A stretch of DNA of 58,750 nucleotides from an uncultured Clostridia bacterium. GTDB taxonomy: Bacteria > Bacillota > Clostridia > UBA1381. The number at the start of each line of letters is the position of its first letter. Positions within the stretch are counted from its first letter, which is position 1. The notes under the pieces were generated by a model, which saw only the letters and a program-made list of their open reading frames with translations, searched no databases and was not told where the DNA came from. The stretch is taken from positions 1 to 58,750 of the forward strand of contig CAJUFV010000011.1 in NCBI GenBank assembly GCA_910585795.1, written 5' to 3'. Below are positions 28,232-38,103 of the stretch, one piece after another. The position numbers and the translations under genes were made by a program.

Positions 28232-31200
28232 ATGTACAAAAGATTGATTTCCGTTGTGATAACGGTATCAGTAATCGCTTCCTCTTTGCCGCGAGTATCA
28301 GCGACTATGAGGGAGCAGACAATAAACAACTCAATATCCGGATACATATCATTGAGTGAGGGAGTACATATAGCCGGTATAAACAAAACACCGTCAATTC
28401 ATATTGACAGCAATGATTACGAGGGTGTTCTTCTGGCAGCAAACAATTTAGCCGAAGATATTCAATCTGTAGTAGGAAAAAATCCGACAGTAAGCAATAA
28501 TGATATCACTGTTCCATTTGACGGAGGCAAGGGAATTATTATTGATGGGGATTCTATGAATGTCTCACTTGATTCTCCTGTTTCTAAAAATGCGGCATGC
28601 TATGTCGCCGCATACAATAAACGCGGAGTTCTTACAGCTCTCATCAAAAATACAGACAACCCCTCAGATGACAATACAGTAACATCTTCTTTCAGCTTTG
28701 ACACCTCACTATCCAGACCTGCCGGCGGAAAATTAAAATCCTTCATATGGGATGAAACCATGGAAACCAAGTCTGATACACTGGGATTATCTCCGTCTAA
28801 ATCAGCAGTCTTAGACGGAATTGATATAGTTATCGGCACACTGGGTATAAGTGAAACCATAGATGCTCTGGCATTAACCGGCAAGCTGGATATAAGCGCT
28901 ATTGACGGGGAATGGGAAAGTTTTACTATACAAAATGTAAACAATACCATTGTAATAGCAGGTTCAGACAAACGCGGAACAATTTACGGGATTTACGACT
29001 TTTGTGAAAAAATAGGTATATCTCCATGGAGCTGGTGGGCTGACGCTGATTCCGTTCAGGCAGAGAATTTATATGTAAATCTTCCGGAAGGCGGATATAC
29101 AGAAGGAACTCCTTCTGTTAAGTACAGAGGTATCTTTATTAATGACGAATATAACCTCAATCAATGGTCCACAGCTCTCGGCAACGGAAACGCAATGACC
29201 CATGAAACATATGAAAAAATATTTGAACTTCTGCTTAGGCTCAAGGCTAACTGCTTATTGCCGGCAATGCATCCATATTCTCCCTCCTTCCATATGGATA
29301 AAGAAAACACACGTATGGCGGACAAATACGGAATCGTGATAGGCTCATCACACACAGAGCCTCTTCTCAGAAATAACGCGGAAGAGCTTGACTCCTTTCA
29401 GGATAAATGGGAAGAAGAAAATCCCGGTAAAGCGCTATTTAAAAACACAATAAATATAAGCGGAAAGAAAGTCGCCTATTATTGGACAGACCACGATAAT
29501 AATGGAAACACAGTTTACAATAAGGAATTCCTTGAAGATTACTGGCGTGAAGGAGTACGCCGCAGCAATCAGTACGAAAATATTTATACTGTCGGTATGA
29601 GCGGCGTCCATGACGGCGGGTTTGAAACGAATATGGATATTTCCGCAGCGCTGACTGAAATTATCGCAGTACAAAGAAAAATACTAAAAGAGGAAATATG
29701 CGATAAAACAGGTCAAAAAATAGAAGATATTCCGCAAATATTTATTCCATCTAAAGATATTCTTTACTACTACAACAAAAATTTAATTGACATTCCAGAT
29801 GATGTTACAATTATTTGCAATGATGACGGCTATGGATATATGCGTCAAAACACGAATGATACAGAACGCTCCAGAACTGGAGGCATAGGAGCTTACTATC
29901 ACATTTCGTACTATGGCCGTCCGGCAAGCTATCTATGGCTTTCATGCACTCAGCCGGCTCTTATCCGTGAAGAGATGAGCCGCGCTTACAATATGGGCGC
30001 TGATAAAATATGGATTGTAAATGCCGGCGACATCAAGCCTGCCGAAAATGATGTTGAATATTTCTTAAAGCTGGCATATGACATAGATAAAACAAATGAA
30101 AAAGATATAGGAAATATATTTTCGGACAACGCAAAGCGTGATTTTAATATGAATGACGCCGACGCGCGAAAATACGCTGAAATTATGACTGAATATTACG
30201 AGCTTGCAAACGCAAAACGCCCTGAATTGGTAAGAAGCAACGAATTTTCTCTAACCTCCTACGGCGATGAGGCACAGCGATATATGGACCGCTGTAAAAA
30301 ACTCGCGGTACAAGCTGAGGCTTTATCTTCCGGATTAAGCGACGAAAAGAAAGACTGCTTCTTTGAGCTTGCTCTCTATCCAATTCGTTCTTTCGCCAAT
30401 ATAATTACAGACTATATTCAGACTGACCGCGCAAATCTATATAACCTTCAGGGCAGAGGAGCTGCTCCTTATCAGTTTGCCGATAAAGCCTCAAAAGCAG
30501 CGGCGGATATTGACACTGATACTGCCGCCTACAATTCTCTGCGCGGCGGTAAATGGGACAAGATGATGAATCTACGGCCTTACGCGCTGCAAGGCAGTGA
30601 TGCGCATATAACAACCGTTCTTCACGCGGACAAGCCGTCTGAGCTTGACTACACATCACTTGCGGTATCTGTTGATTCTCAGACATCACTCAATGAAAAT
30701 CCCGTCCTAAACCTTTCAGTATATGATACATATAATAAATTCATAGACATTATTAATCAAGGCTACGGCTCATTTGACTATACTTTAAGCTGCGCTCCCG
30801 CCGCCTCTGATACGAATACAAAAAGCTGGTTCAATTTCAGTAAAACCTCCGGACATGTAAACGGAAGTGACCGAGTCTATATAAGCCTTAACAAAAATGC
30901 TGACATTCCATACGGTAATACAAAAGTGTATATACAAGCAGCACAAAAGCTCGGTGAACATATTGTTGACACAAAATACATACAGGTCAACATATCCAAC
31001 CCTGACATATCTCCTAATCCTAAAACATATGTAGCCGCTAATGGCACCGTTTCTATTGAAGCAGAGCATTATTCCCGCTCTGTGTCAACAGACAATCATG
31101 AATGGAAACCTGAAGAGGACTTTGGCAGAAGCGGAGATTCTATGAAGGTTTATCCTGATTTATCTGAAAATATAACATCTCCGGACATATCACATTCCGC

Positions 31201-32197
31201 TTATCTTGAATATGACGTATACTTTGAAGAAGGCGGAACATATACATGGGATATATACAGAATGCCTACATTAAATGAACGCGGCAGTATGAAATTTGCT
31301 GTTGGCATTGATGACTCCGCGCCCAAAATTATAACCGGCAATAACAAATATATAGAATCTACAAATATCACAAATAAATGGTCTCAAGGTGTTCTTAATA
31401 ACAGTGAAAAGCTGTCTGTCAATATCAGCGTTCCATCATCAGGATTCCATAAGGTACGTGTTTACAGTATGACTTCCGGTATTGTAATAGACAAAATGGT
31501 ACTGACTTACGGCACAAACGTACCTAAATCATATTTCGGCGCTCCGGAAAGCTACAACACGACATATAATAATACTATGGAAGCTGTCCCGAAATACACA
31601 GATATTTCATCAGCAGAAAATATTAACAAGCTATATGAGCCGGATGTTGTCATAGGAAATATCATTTCAAATAAGACTGCACAAACTCTGCGCATTCCTA
31701 TTATCCCTCTGACAGATACATATACAAATGCCGTTGTCGCTGTAACCGGATATGATAAGGACGGTAATATGACATCGTGTGATTTTCAAAAAGCGGATTT
31801 ATCCAGTATGTCAGAAATGGAATTCCATTCCCCATTGTCCGATACCGATACTTCCGGATATACTATCACCGTATTTGACAGCTTTACAAATCTTCATCCT
31901 ATTGCGCCTTATAAAAAGTTCGGAACTATTCCTGTAAAAACAACAGGTGAAAGTATAAATATCCAATCTGATTTAAGCCTCTATAGCAATAAAAAATCTA
32001 TCATTCTCATTGCTGACTGTGAGATTAACGAAAATATTACGGCTGACCATATTAAATATTTATACGGAGAAAATATAACGACAGATTCCTATAAAAATAT
32101 TCCGTTTGCCGATAAAGTTCATGGTACATACCACATAAGAATTGGTATTGACAAAGAAAATGCAGTAAATGAATTACTTGACACAACACAAAAATAA
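28232..32197 (+). CDS. Secreted GH115-family glycoside hydrolase (xylan alpha-1,2-glucuronidase type)
   Basis: About 1321 residues. An N-terminal signal peptide (YKRLISVVITVSVIASS) is followed by a GH115-like mixed domain, and the catalytic barrel starts around SVKYRGIFINDEYNL. Signature stretches are LLRLKANCLLPAMHPYSP, GSSHTEPLLRN, YWTDHDNNGN and YTVGMSGVHDGG. A beta-sandwich GH115_C domain begins GTVSIEAEHYSR near residue 950, and a further C-terminal domain of about 200 residues is unrecognised. GH115 enzymes remove (methyl)glucuronic acid from glucuronoxylan, which fits a plant-fibre degrader. The start is ATG at 28232 with GGAGG, not the in-frame TTG seven codons earlier. It is monocistronic. 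Confidence 0.85.
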   Translation: MYKRLISVVITVSVIASSLPRVSATMREQTINNSISGYISLSEGVHIAGINKTPSIHIDSNDYEGVLLAANNLAEDIQSVVGKNPTVSNNDITVPFDGGKGIIIDGDSMNVSLDSPVSKNAACYVAAYNKRGVLTALIKNTDNPSDDNTVTSSFSFDTSLSRPAGGKLKSFIWDETMETKSDTLGLSPSKSAVLDGIDIVIGTLGISETIDALALTGKLDISAIDGEWESFTIQNVNNTIVIAGSDKRGTIYGIYDFCEKIGISPWSWWADADSVQAENLYVNLPEGGYTEGTPSVKYRGIFINDEYNLNQWSTALGNGNAMTHETYEKIFELLLRLKANCLLPAMHPYSPSFHMDKENTRMADKYGIVIGSSHTEPLLRNNAEELDSFQDKWEEENPGKALFKNTINISGKKVAYYWTDHDNNGNTVYNKEFLEDYWREGVRRSNQYENIYTVGMSGVHDGGFETNMDISAALTEIIAVQRKILKEEICDKTGQKIEDIPQIFIPSKDILYYYNKNLIDIPDDVTIICNDDGYGYMRQNTNDTERSRTGGIGAYYHISYYGRPASYLWLSCTQPALIREEMSRAYNMGADKIWIVNAGDIKPAENDVEYFLKLAYDIDKTNEKDIGNIFSDNAKRDFNMNDADARKYAEIMTEYYELANAKRPELVRSNEFSLTSYGDEAQRYMDRCKKLAVQAEALSSGLSDEKKDCFFELALYPIRSFANIITDYIQTDRANLYNLQGRGAAPYQFADKASKAAADIDTDTAAYNSLRGGKWDKMMNLRPYALQGSDAHITTVLHADKPSELDYTSLAVSVDSQTSLNENPVLNLSVYDTYNKFIDIINQGYGSFDYTLSCAPAASDTNTKSWFNFSKTSGHVNGSDRVYISLNKNADIPYGNTKVYIQAAQKLGEHIVDTKYIQVNISNPDISPNPKTYVAANGTVSIEAEHYSRSVSTDNHEWKPEEDFGRSGDSMKVYPDLSENITSPDISHSAYLEYDVYFEEGGTYTWDIYRMPTLNERGSMKFAVGIDDSAPKIITGNNKYIESTNITNKWSQGVLNNSEKLSVNISVPSSGFHKVRVYSMTSGIVIDKMVLTYGTNVPKSYFGAPESYNTTYNNTMEAVPKYTDISSAENINKLYEPDVVIGNIISNKTAQTLRIPIIPLTDTYTNAVVAVTGYDKDGNMTSCDFQKADLSSMSEMEFHSPLSDTDTSGYTITVFDSFTNLHPIAPYKKFGTIPVKTTGESINIQSDLSLYSNKKSIILIADCEINENITADHIKYLYGENITTDSYKNIPFADKVHGTYHIRIGIDKENAVNELLDTTQK

Positions 32198-32214
32198 TAG
32201 TTTATTTGTTTCTA

Positions 32215-32246
32215 AAAAGCACCGAATTTGTAAATTCGGTGCTTTT
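32215..32246. terminator. Bidirectional terminator after the GH115 gene
   Basis: 15-bp stem with A-run and T-run on both sides (GCACCGAATTT / AAATTCGGTGC), between convergent genes. Confidence 0.88.
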
Positions 32247-32256
32247 ACTAAATAAC

Positions 32257-32799
32257 TTATTTGTTAATTTCTTCAATATGCTCTACAATATACTGCTGAG
32301 CGGATTTATTATAAACAGGCTGTTGATATGTATCTCCGGTATCAAGGTTAATCTTATCTCTCACTGAAATACCAAAACACGGACTTTTATCATTTACGAT
32401 TTTAATTGTTTTATTTTCATCTATTGTTACTAAATCAAGATAACCGTTTTTCACCATCCATGACGCAATCTTTGTACCTGAAACCGTACGCATACTGCTT
32501 GCGTCAACAACCGCGTTAATTCTCCTTGCAAGCTCATTTACGCCTACAGGCTCGTCCGAAATTTCTATTCTTGATTTTTGCTCATTTGTAATCGCAAATG
32601 AAGCCTTGCTTTTCTTAACGGCTCCGCCGCCTGTTATTACATTTTCAAGTATCTGAGAAATAAATACCATACAATGCTGTATTCTTTCCTGAGCAAGACT
32701 GTCATCATCCCTTACATAATCACCATTAAGCGGATTTATCCCCTGCGACATCGCATCAGAATACAGTTTTGCTCTTTTAACCAGTTTAATATCATACAT
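32257..32799 (-). CDS. Hypothetical protein
   Basis: 180 residues from the ATG with GGAGGT upstream; an in-frame upstream extension has no site. No signal peptide or membrane helix. It is helical in the first half, then has a basic segment (GAVKKSKASF), and a helix-turn-helix-like stretch (VGVNELARRINAV...KIASWMVKNGYL) followed by beta strands. The middle region could bind nucleic acid, but I do not recognise a family. It stands alone between two terminators. Confidence 0.6.
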   Translation of the reverse strand: MYDIKLVKRAKLYSDAMSQGINPLNGDYVRDDDSLAQERIQHCMVFISQILENVITGGGAVKKSKASFAITNEQKSRIEISDEPVGVNELARRINAVVDASSMRTVSGTKIASWMVKNGYLDLVTIDENKTIKIVNDKSPCFGISVRDKINLDTGDTYQQPVYNKSAQQYIVEHIEEINK

Positions 32800-32917
32800 T
32801 TTAATATACCTCCACACCACTATTACCTGTATGTCATATCCACTACTACTATATTTTACCACATATTGCTCTCTAATTCAATCAATTTCTTCATTTTTTG
32901 TGCAAAAAATGTAAAAA

Positions 32918-32942
32918 AAAGGTGTTCCGAAGAACACCTTTT
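32918..32942 (-). terminator. Terminator at the end of the surface-protein operon
   Basis: AAGGTGTTC / GAACACCTT stem, 4-nt loop, T-run on the minus strand just after the stop of the 993-residue SLH protein. It marks the 3' end of the run that begins with the reverse transcriptase. Confidence 0.85.
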
Positions 32943-32953
32943 AATTCGTGAAA

Positions 32954-35935
32954 TTAGTCAACCCACTTTTCAGGATTTGTATCCTTTTCAAAATTATGGT
33001 CATTTGCAGCTTCAATTATATCAAAGTATGCCCAGTGTGATGTTGCCACATCAGGGAATGATGTATAATTAACCCCTGCAAGCCCCTCTGAGTCAACAGC
33101 GCGCTTTAAGTAAGCGTTTACGATTCTTACAGCCTCAGCACGAGTAATGCTGTTATACGGTCTGAAAGTTCCGTCTTCATAGCCGGATACCCAACCGTTT
33201 ACATATGCTGTGTAGATATAATCTACACCCCATTCATTTTCTGCTGAAACATCTGTGAATGACATATCGCCGGCTTCAAGAACCTCTCCAAGTCTTGATA
33301 TCATTGTGGCAAATTCCTGACGAGTTATATTCTCGTAAGGACGGAATGTACCGTCTTCATAACCTGTGATAACATTCTGGCCTACAAGGTAATTTACATT
33401 GTTTGCGAACCATTCTGTGCCATCCATATCAAGCATTGTATTCTCATAGTCGCCTTCTGTATAAGCCGTTAACGCACGGGCGAATATTGCTGCTGTTTCA
33501 GCACGTGTAATACCTCTTTCCGCACGGAAATCACCGTCTTCATAACCATAGATATATGCCTTATGAGCATTTGTATCCGGCTTTGCTGTAGGAGCAGGTG
33601 TTGCTGTAGCAGAAGGACGAGGAAGTACCTTAACTGTTACTGACTTAGTGTTTGTTCCCACCTTAGCCGTAATCTTAACTGTACCCTCTTTTATCATTGT
33701 TACAACACCGTTTTCATCTACAGTTGCAATACTTTCATCTGCTGATGTCCATGTAGGAGTCTTTGTTGAACCCTTTATTGTCGGCTCAAGCTTAAGTGTG
33801 TCTCCAACATATCCTGTCTCATTCGCGTTTTTGAATGAAATAGACACCGATGAACCGCCACCGCCGCCACCGCCTGAAGATGGCTTACTCGTCGGCTTTG
33901 GTGTGCCTGTTGGCGCAGCTGTTGGCGCATCTGTCGGTGCAGCTGTTGGTGTAGCCGTCGGTGCTTCTGTTGCAGCTGGAGCCTTTACTGTCACCGTATG
34001 TTCAGCGGACTGAAGTATTGTTGTAGTTTCATATCCAGGTTCGCTTAATGTTACAGTTACGTCACATCTATACTTAATATCTCCTGCTGCTGCTGTATCA
34101 GCTGTAGGAACATCATATGTTTTTGATGTCGCGCCATCAATTGCTGTACCATTCTTATACCACTGATATGCCATCTTATCTTCCGTAACACCAGCCGGGT
34201 CGGTAATATTTACTGTGGCTGTCAATGTTGTTGTACCGTCTATTTCAAGCGCGCCGCTTGGATCAGCCGTAATTGTTACTGTACCAACTGCCGGCTTCTT
34301 ATCAGTCGCTTTAATCTTGAATTTCACCGAAGAAGGATTATTATAGTTCTGATTATCACATACTGCTTCAACGGTTACTTCTGTTTCACCTGCCGCACTA
34401 GGTGTAAATGATGTTACTACCGCGCCGTTTACCTTATACTTAATAGTAAACTGGTCAGAAACATCCTCACCGCCTACGCCTGTAACTGTTGCTTTATCAG
34501 CCATATTTGCAAATACAACTTCTTCTCCAGCCATAACATTTTTCTGAGCAGGAGTTGAAAGTGTTGAATTTGCCGCTGTAATTACACCAGTTGTTACATT
34601 ATGCGTATTAGCGCTCAATGTATAGTTAATTTTATCTGTGCCGTCAAGCTCTATATTCTTTATAGCAACTGTCTTGTTTGAACCAACATCCGGACTATCA
34701 TATTCAGCAGCTGCAGTATTCTTTATAGTTACATTCTTGAAGTTATCAACAAGTCCTGTAGGTATTGTAATAGTACCCAAGACTGCTGCTTTTGTTTTAT
34801 CGAATACCTTACTAAACGCAGGGTAACCTAATGTAGTAACATCAATTTGTTTTGGATTAATTGTCTGAGTAACAGTATACTCATGTGTCGCGGCAGAAGG
34901 AAGTTTATAATTAGTATTTCCTGCTGTCTTTAGCTTCAATGTAGCAACAACATTTTTTGTTCCTGCCGTAGCTGTCTTCCACTCATATGTGAATTCCGCA
35001 ATATCATTTGCGGTATCGCCAGCCTGAACGCCTGTAACAGTCGGCTCATTACCTGTAACACTAATTGTTTTATTACCGTCAAATGTCTTATCCGATACTG
35101 TTAACGCTTTGCTCCAGTCAACGCCAAGCTCTGCTTTTTCAATTGTAAAGGTAAATTCTGCCGTCTTTGAAGCTTCTCCTGCCGAATTGACAAACTTAAC
35201 CTTCTTACCTGTTTTAGAAAATGCCTCATCAGACAATGTTACCACGTATACATAGTCTCTTGCATTCTTTACTTCACTGATAGACATATCTTTAAGGGCA
35301 ACCGTATAATCAGTACCTACTGACAGTGTTGTTCCTAACGGTACCCCGCTTATTGTAACATCAGTCTGCGGATGTGCAGAACCATCATATGTAATCTTAG
35401 CTGGTGCTGTTAATGTTATTTCTGTCTTGCCATCATCTATATTACCGTTTTTATCAATTGGTATTGACACCATTGACTGAGCTGTAGATTTATTAGGTGA
35501 ATTATATACAACATATAACGTTGTACCGCTAGTATTATATACATCGCTCTGTATAGTAAACGGAATTGTAGTCACTGTAGAATCTGTCATTTGCTGTTTT
35601 ACAAAAATTGGACCATTTATACCACTAATATCCATATTATCTATAGTATCCTGAATATTAGGTTTCCAATCCTCTGTATTTATAAAGTCATCTGCACCAT
35701 TCTCTAATTGGTCGTCTACAAATTTCTGTGTAAACACCGCAAAACAATACTGCATACCATCAGTACCAACAGCAGGCGCTATATCAAAAGTAATCTGATA
35801 ATTATTAGCGCTTACTTTGCTGACATCTACATTGAGCATAACGCTATTAGCCGCAGCTTCTGCTACCATGGGAATTGTTACTACGCTAAAAAGCATAGAT
35901 AACGAAAGAAAGATACTTAAAAGTCTTTTTTTCAT
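32954..35935 (-). CDS. Secreted SLH protein with YDG/MBG-like and Ig-like repeats
   Basis: 993 residues. Signal peptide (KKRLLSIFLSLSMLFSVV) and an N-terminal cohesin-like beta domain (VMLNVDVSKVSANNYQITFD). Several YDG/MBG-type repeats follow (ITYDGSAHPQTDVTISGVP; KVFDKTKAAVLGTI), then a Thr/Ala/Pro linker, a glycine run (GGGGGGG), a Big_2 domain (VGDTLKLEP...WTSADESIATVDENGVV), and three SLH repeats, each with GYEDG(D/T)FR. It should sit on the S-layer/secondary wall polymer. It is last in the DGR-linked operon and is a candidate cell-wall anchor for its partners. Confidence 0.85.
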   Translation of the reverse strand: MKKRLLSIFLSLSMLFSVVTIPMVAEAAANSVMLNVDVSKVSANNYQITFDIAPAVGTDGMQYCFAVFTQKFVDDQLENGADDFINTEDWKPNIQDTIDNMDISGINGPIFVKQQMTDSTVTTIPFTIQSDVYNTSGTTLYVVYNSPNKSTAQSMVSIPIDKNGNIDDGKTEITLTAPAKITYDGSAHPQTDVTISGVPLGTTLSVGTDYTVALKDMSISEVKNARDYVYVVTLSDEAFSKTGKKVKFVNSAGEASKTAEFTFTIEKAELGVDWSKALTVSDKTFDGNKTISVTGNEPTVTGVQAGDTANDIAEFTYEWKTATAGTKNVVATLKLKTAGNTNYKLPSAATHEYTVTQTINPKQIDVTTLGYPAFSKVFDKTKAAVLGTITIPTGLVDNFKNVTIKNTAAAEYDSPDVGSNKTVAIKNIELDGTDKINYTLSANTHNVTTGVITAANSTLSTPAQKNVMAGEEVVFANMADKATVTGVGGEDVSDQFTIKYKVNGAVVTSFTPSAAGETEVTVEAVCDNQNYNNPSSVKFKIKATDKKPAVGTVTITADPSGALEIDGTTTLTATVNITDPAGVTEDKMAYQWYKNGTAIDGATSKTYDVPTADTAAAGDIKYRCDVTVTLSEPGYETTTILQSAEHTVTVKAPAATEAPTATPTAAPTDAPTAAPTGTPKPTSKPSSGGGGGGGSSVSISFKNANETGYVGDTLKLEPTIKGSTKTPTWTSADESIATVDENGVVTMIKEGTVKITAKVGTNTKSVTVKVLPRPSATATPAPTAKPDTNAHKAYIYGYEDGDFRAERGITRAETAAIFARALTAYTEGDYENTMLDMDGTEWFANNVNYLVGQNVITGYEDGTFRPYENITRQEFATMISRLGEVLEAGDMSFTDVSAENEWGVDYIYTAYVNGWVSGYEDGTFRPYNSITRAEAVRIVNAYLKRAVDSEGLAGVNYTSFPDVATSHWAYFDIIEAANDHNFEKDTNPEKWVD

Positions 35936-36015
35936 ATTTCTTATGTCTCCTTTTTTATATTGTTATATTTATCTATATAAAATGCCTGTAACGGCATATT
36001 GTATTCCTGCAATTA

Positions 36016-38103
36016 TTACCCCTGATAATTTCCGTTTGTAATACAATTTTGCATTTCTTCCTTTGATAAATATTTTTTATCTTCGCCTAAATCGTTAGCC
36101 TTTGCTATCTGACCATTTACTATATTTTGAAATGCTGTTCTTCTGATTGCCGCTGTTGTTCCCGGAAGTGTTAATCCCGCAGCTGTAAAATATGACGCAG
36201 CCGGCGTACTTGCTCCCGGTGTGGCAGCTCTTACATTCATATAGTTTACATTTCCTAATTCAACATAATTGTTTGATTCCATCACAAAGGCAGGCATACG
36301 TCCAACCGAATCACTTGCCCACGCGCTTACACCGCCTATATCAATAACCTCCAGATTTACTGACGTTGCATTCGCAGGAGCAACAACTTCAACAATTTGT
36401 TCATCTACATTTTGAATGTTTAGCAAAGATACAATCGATGTCGAACCGGTAACATATGTGACTTTTAAAGCGGTTTCTCTTGTACGCGGAATATAGTTAT
36501 TTGATTCATTTCGTCTGCTCACTTTAACCTTAACAGAATAGTTTGCAGATGTTCCAAATCTTGCAAAATATCCATCATTGGGGTCAGTACTTTGAGAAAG
36601 CGTATAATATCCTAATGAAAATGTGTCTTTCATTGTGTTAAAATCTATACTTATATTGGAAGTATATGCCGCTTTAAGCACTAGACCAGAAGAGATATTA
36701 CTATAATCAGGGTCAGTCGGCGAATCTATTGTTTCTATCGTACCTAATTCAATAGGACTTATCGCATCTCCATATACAGTAAAATCCTCCGAATCGAATT
36801 CAATCCATTTACCAAAGGTATATCCTTTATGAGTTGACAGCGGATACTTTGCTTTTCCGTTTTCCTGCTCATCATTATATACAGTACAGTTTTTCGCGTC
36901 TGTATCTGCCCATGTGTCACCCATTTCCGGCTTGTTTCCAAGCTCGTCAACAGGAGCCATAAGACCTTTAGCAAATTCATTCGTCTGATTAATTATATCC
37001 GCCTGCTCCGCCGCTCCGTTAACAACAAGTGAACCTAACAGCGTGCTTTCGTCCCAGTCAAAGAAAACAAGCGCGGCAAAATTCGCAGGGTCGGCTCCTC
37101 CTCCGCCTGTATTAGCGCTTTGTACATCCTGTTCAAGTATAAATCTCGGCGCGTCTTTTAAAAAAACATGATGCTCAATATTATCAATTTTTCCTGACTC
37201 ATTATAGTAATACTCCGTTTCTTTATCATCACCCGCGCCGCAGAACACAAGCTGTCCGGCAGGCGATGCTTCGGCCACATCATCCGTTGCAAGCGATATT
37301 ATTATGTCAGTATTTCCAGCAATATTAGCATGCTCAAATTTGTCTATAATTTTCTGCTTACTTGCCGCCATTTCCTCCGCAGTATCACCGGCATATTTAA
37401 AACGTATTGTAAGCACACGCCCCTCTTTGGGGAGTGACTTCACCGGCAACGCGCTTTCCGCGCTTATGTATAAATAACCGTCTTTACCGCTTGACTCGTC
37501 CGGATTTGGCGATGCTGATGGAGCCGCGCTTGCATCAGGGGTCGCCTCCGGCGATACCGATGGGCTTACTTCAGGTGACGCTGACGGACTCACTTCAGGT
37601 GTAGTTTCAGGATTATCCCCGTCAGATGCTCTGCGACGTCTTGCTTCAGGCGTCTCCGTCGGATTTGCTGTAGGCGCCGCCGTCACTTCCGCCTCCGGCG
37701 TTTCCATCGGATTCGGAGTATTCGTCACCTCCGGAGACACTGTCGGATTTATCTCTGTTTCCTCATACGCAAAAGCAGTTTTGCCGGATATTTCAGCAGG
37801 ACATACTACCGGCAAAGACGCTACATTCCGCCAGTCAGTACATCCTCCCATAGGCAGAACAACCGCATTTTCACCCCAAGTAGCAGGACGCATTACACTC
37901 TTGTCATACCACAATACCATACCGGCAGAAAAGAATCCTCTGTTTCCGGGTTTTACCTGCATAGTAAGCTCGAAATATTCATTATCGCCTTCAATAGTTG
38001 AACCTATCACTGTAAACTCCGGATTGTCATCCTCCGCGCCAATAACAGGCACAGTTCCCATAAAACAGGTCAATACCAAAAGAAAACATAGTATTTTTCT
38101 CAC
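36016..38103 (-). CDS. Secreted cohesin-like domain protein with Pro/Ser/Thr linker
   Basis: 695 residues with a signal peptide (RKILCFLLVLTCFMGTVPVIGA). The N-terminal domain (about residues 28-110) has the cohesin-like pattern of a beta-sandwich with GFFSAGMVLWYDKSVMRP. A low-complexity linker of about 100 residues (repeated PEVSPSxSP and a RRRR run) appears to split or follow this domain, since cohesin-like strands resume at LPKEGRVLTIRFKYAG. The remaining 400 residues look beta-rich and are not recognised; no SLH or dockerin is visible. Its start overlaps the stop of the preceding dockerin gene, so it is made together with it. Confidence 0.65.
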   Translation of the reverse strand: MRKILCFLLVLTCFMGTVPVIGAEDDNPEFTVIGSTIEGDNEYFELTMQVKPGNRGFFSAGMVLWYDKSVMRPATWGENAVVLPMGGCTDWRNVASLPVVCPAEISGKTAFAYEETEINPTVSPEVTNTPNPMETPEAEVTAAPTANPTETPEARRRRASDGDNPETTPEVSPSASPEVSPSVSPEATPDASAAPSASPNPDESSGKDGYLYISAESALPVKSLPKEGRVLTIRFKYAGDTAEEMAASKQKIIDKFEHANIAGNTDIIISLATDDVAEASPAGQLVFCGAGDDKETEYYYNESGKIDNIEHHVFLKDAPRFILEQDVQSANTGGGGADPANFAALVFFDWDESTLLGSLVVNGAAEQADIINQTNEFAKGLMAPVDELGNKPEMGDTWADTDAKNCTVYNDEQENGKAKYPLSTHKGYTFGKWIEFDSEDFTVYGDAISPIELGTIETIDSPTDPDYSNISSGLVLKAAYTSNISIDFNTMKDTFSLGYYTLSQSTDPNDGYFARFGTSANYSVKVKVSRRNESNNYIPRTRETALKVTYVTGSTSIVSLLNIQNVDEQIVEVVAPANATSVNLEVIDIGGVSAWASDSVGRMPAFVMESNNYVELGNVNYMNVRAATPGASTPAASYFTAAGLTLPGTTAAIRRTAFQNIVNGQIAKANDLGEDKKYLSKEEMQNCITNGNYQG

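Noticed and set aside
28600..31069. Minus-strand ORFs inside the GH115 gene
   Set aside because: Antisense shadows without ribosome sites or recognisable domains.
33648..34013. Plus-strand ORF of 121 codons opposite the SLH gene
   Set aside because: Valine/alanine/glycine repeats result from reading the PT/AP linker and glycine run backwards.
35982..35997. Small hairpin between two surface-protein genes as an internal terminator
   Set aside because: Only a 5-bp stem and no T-run, so read-through is expected.
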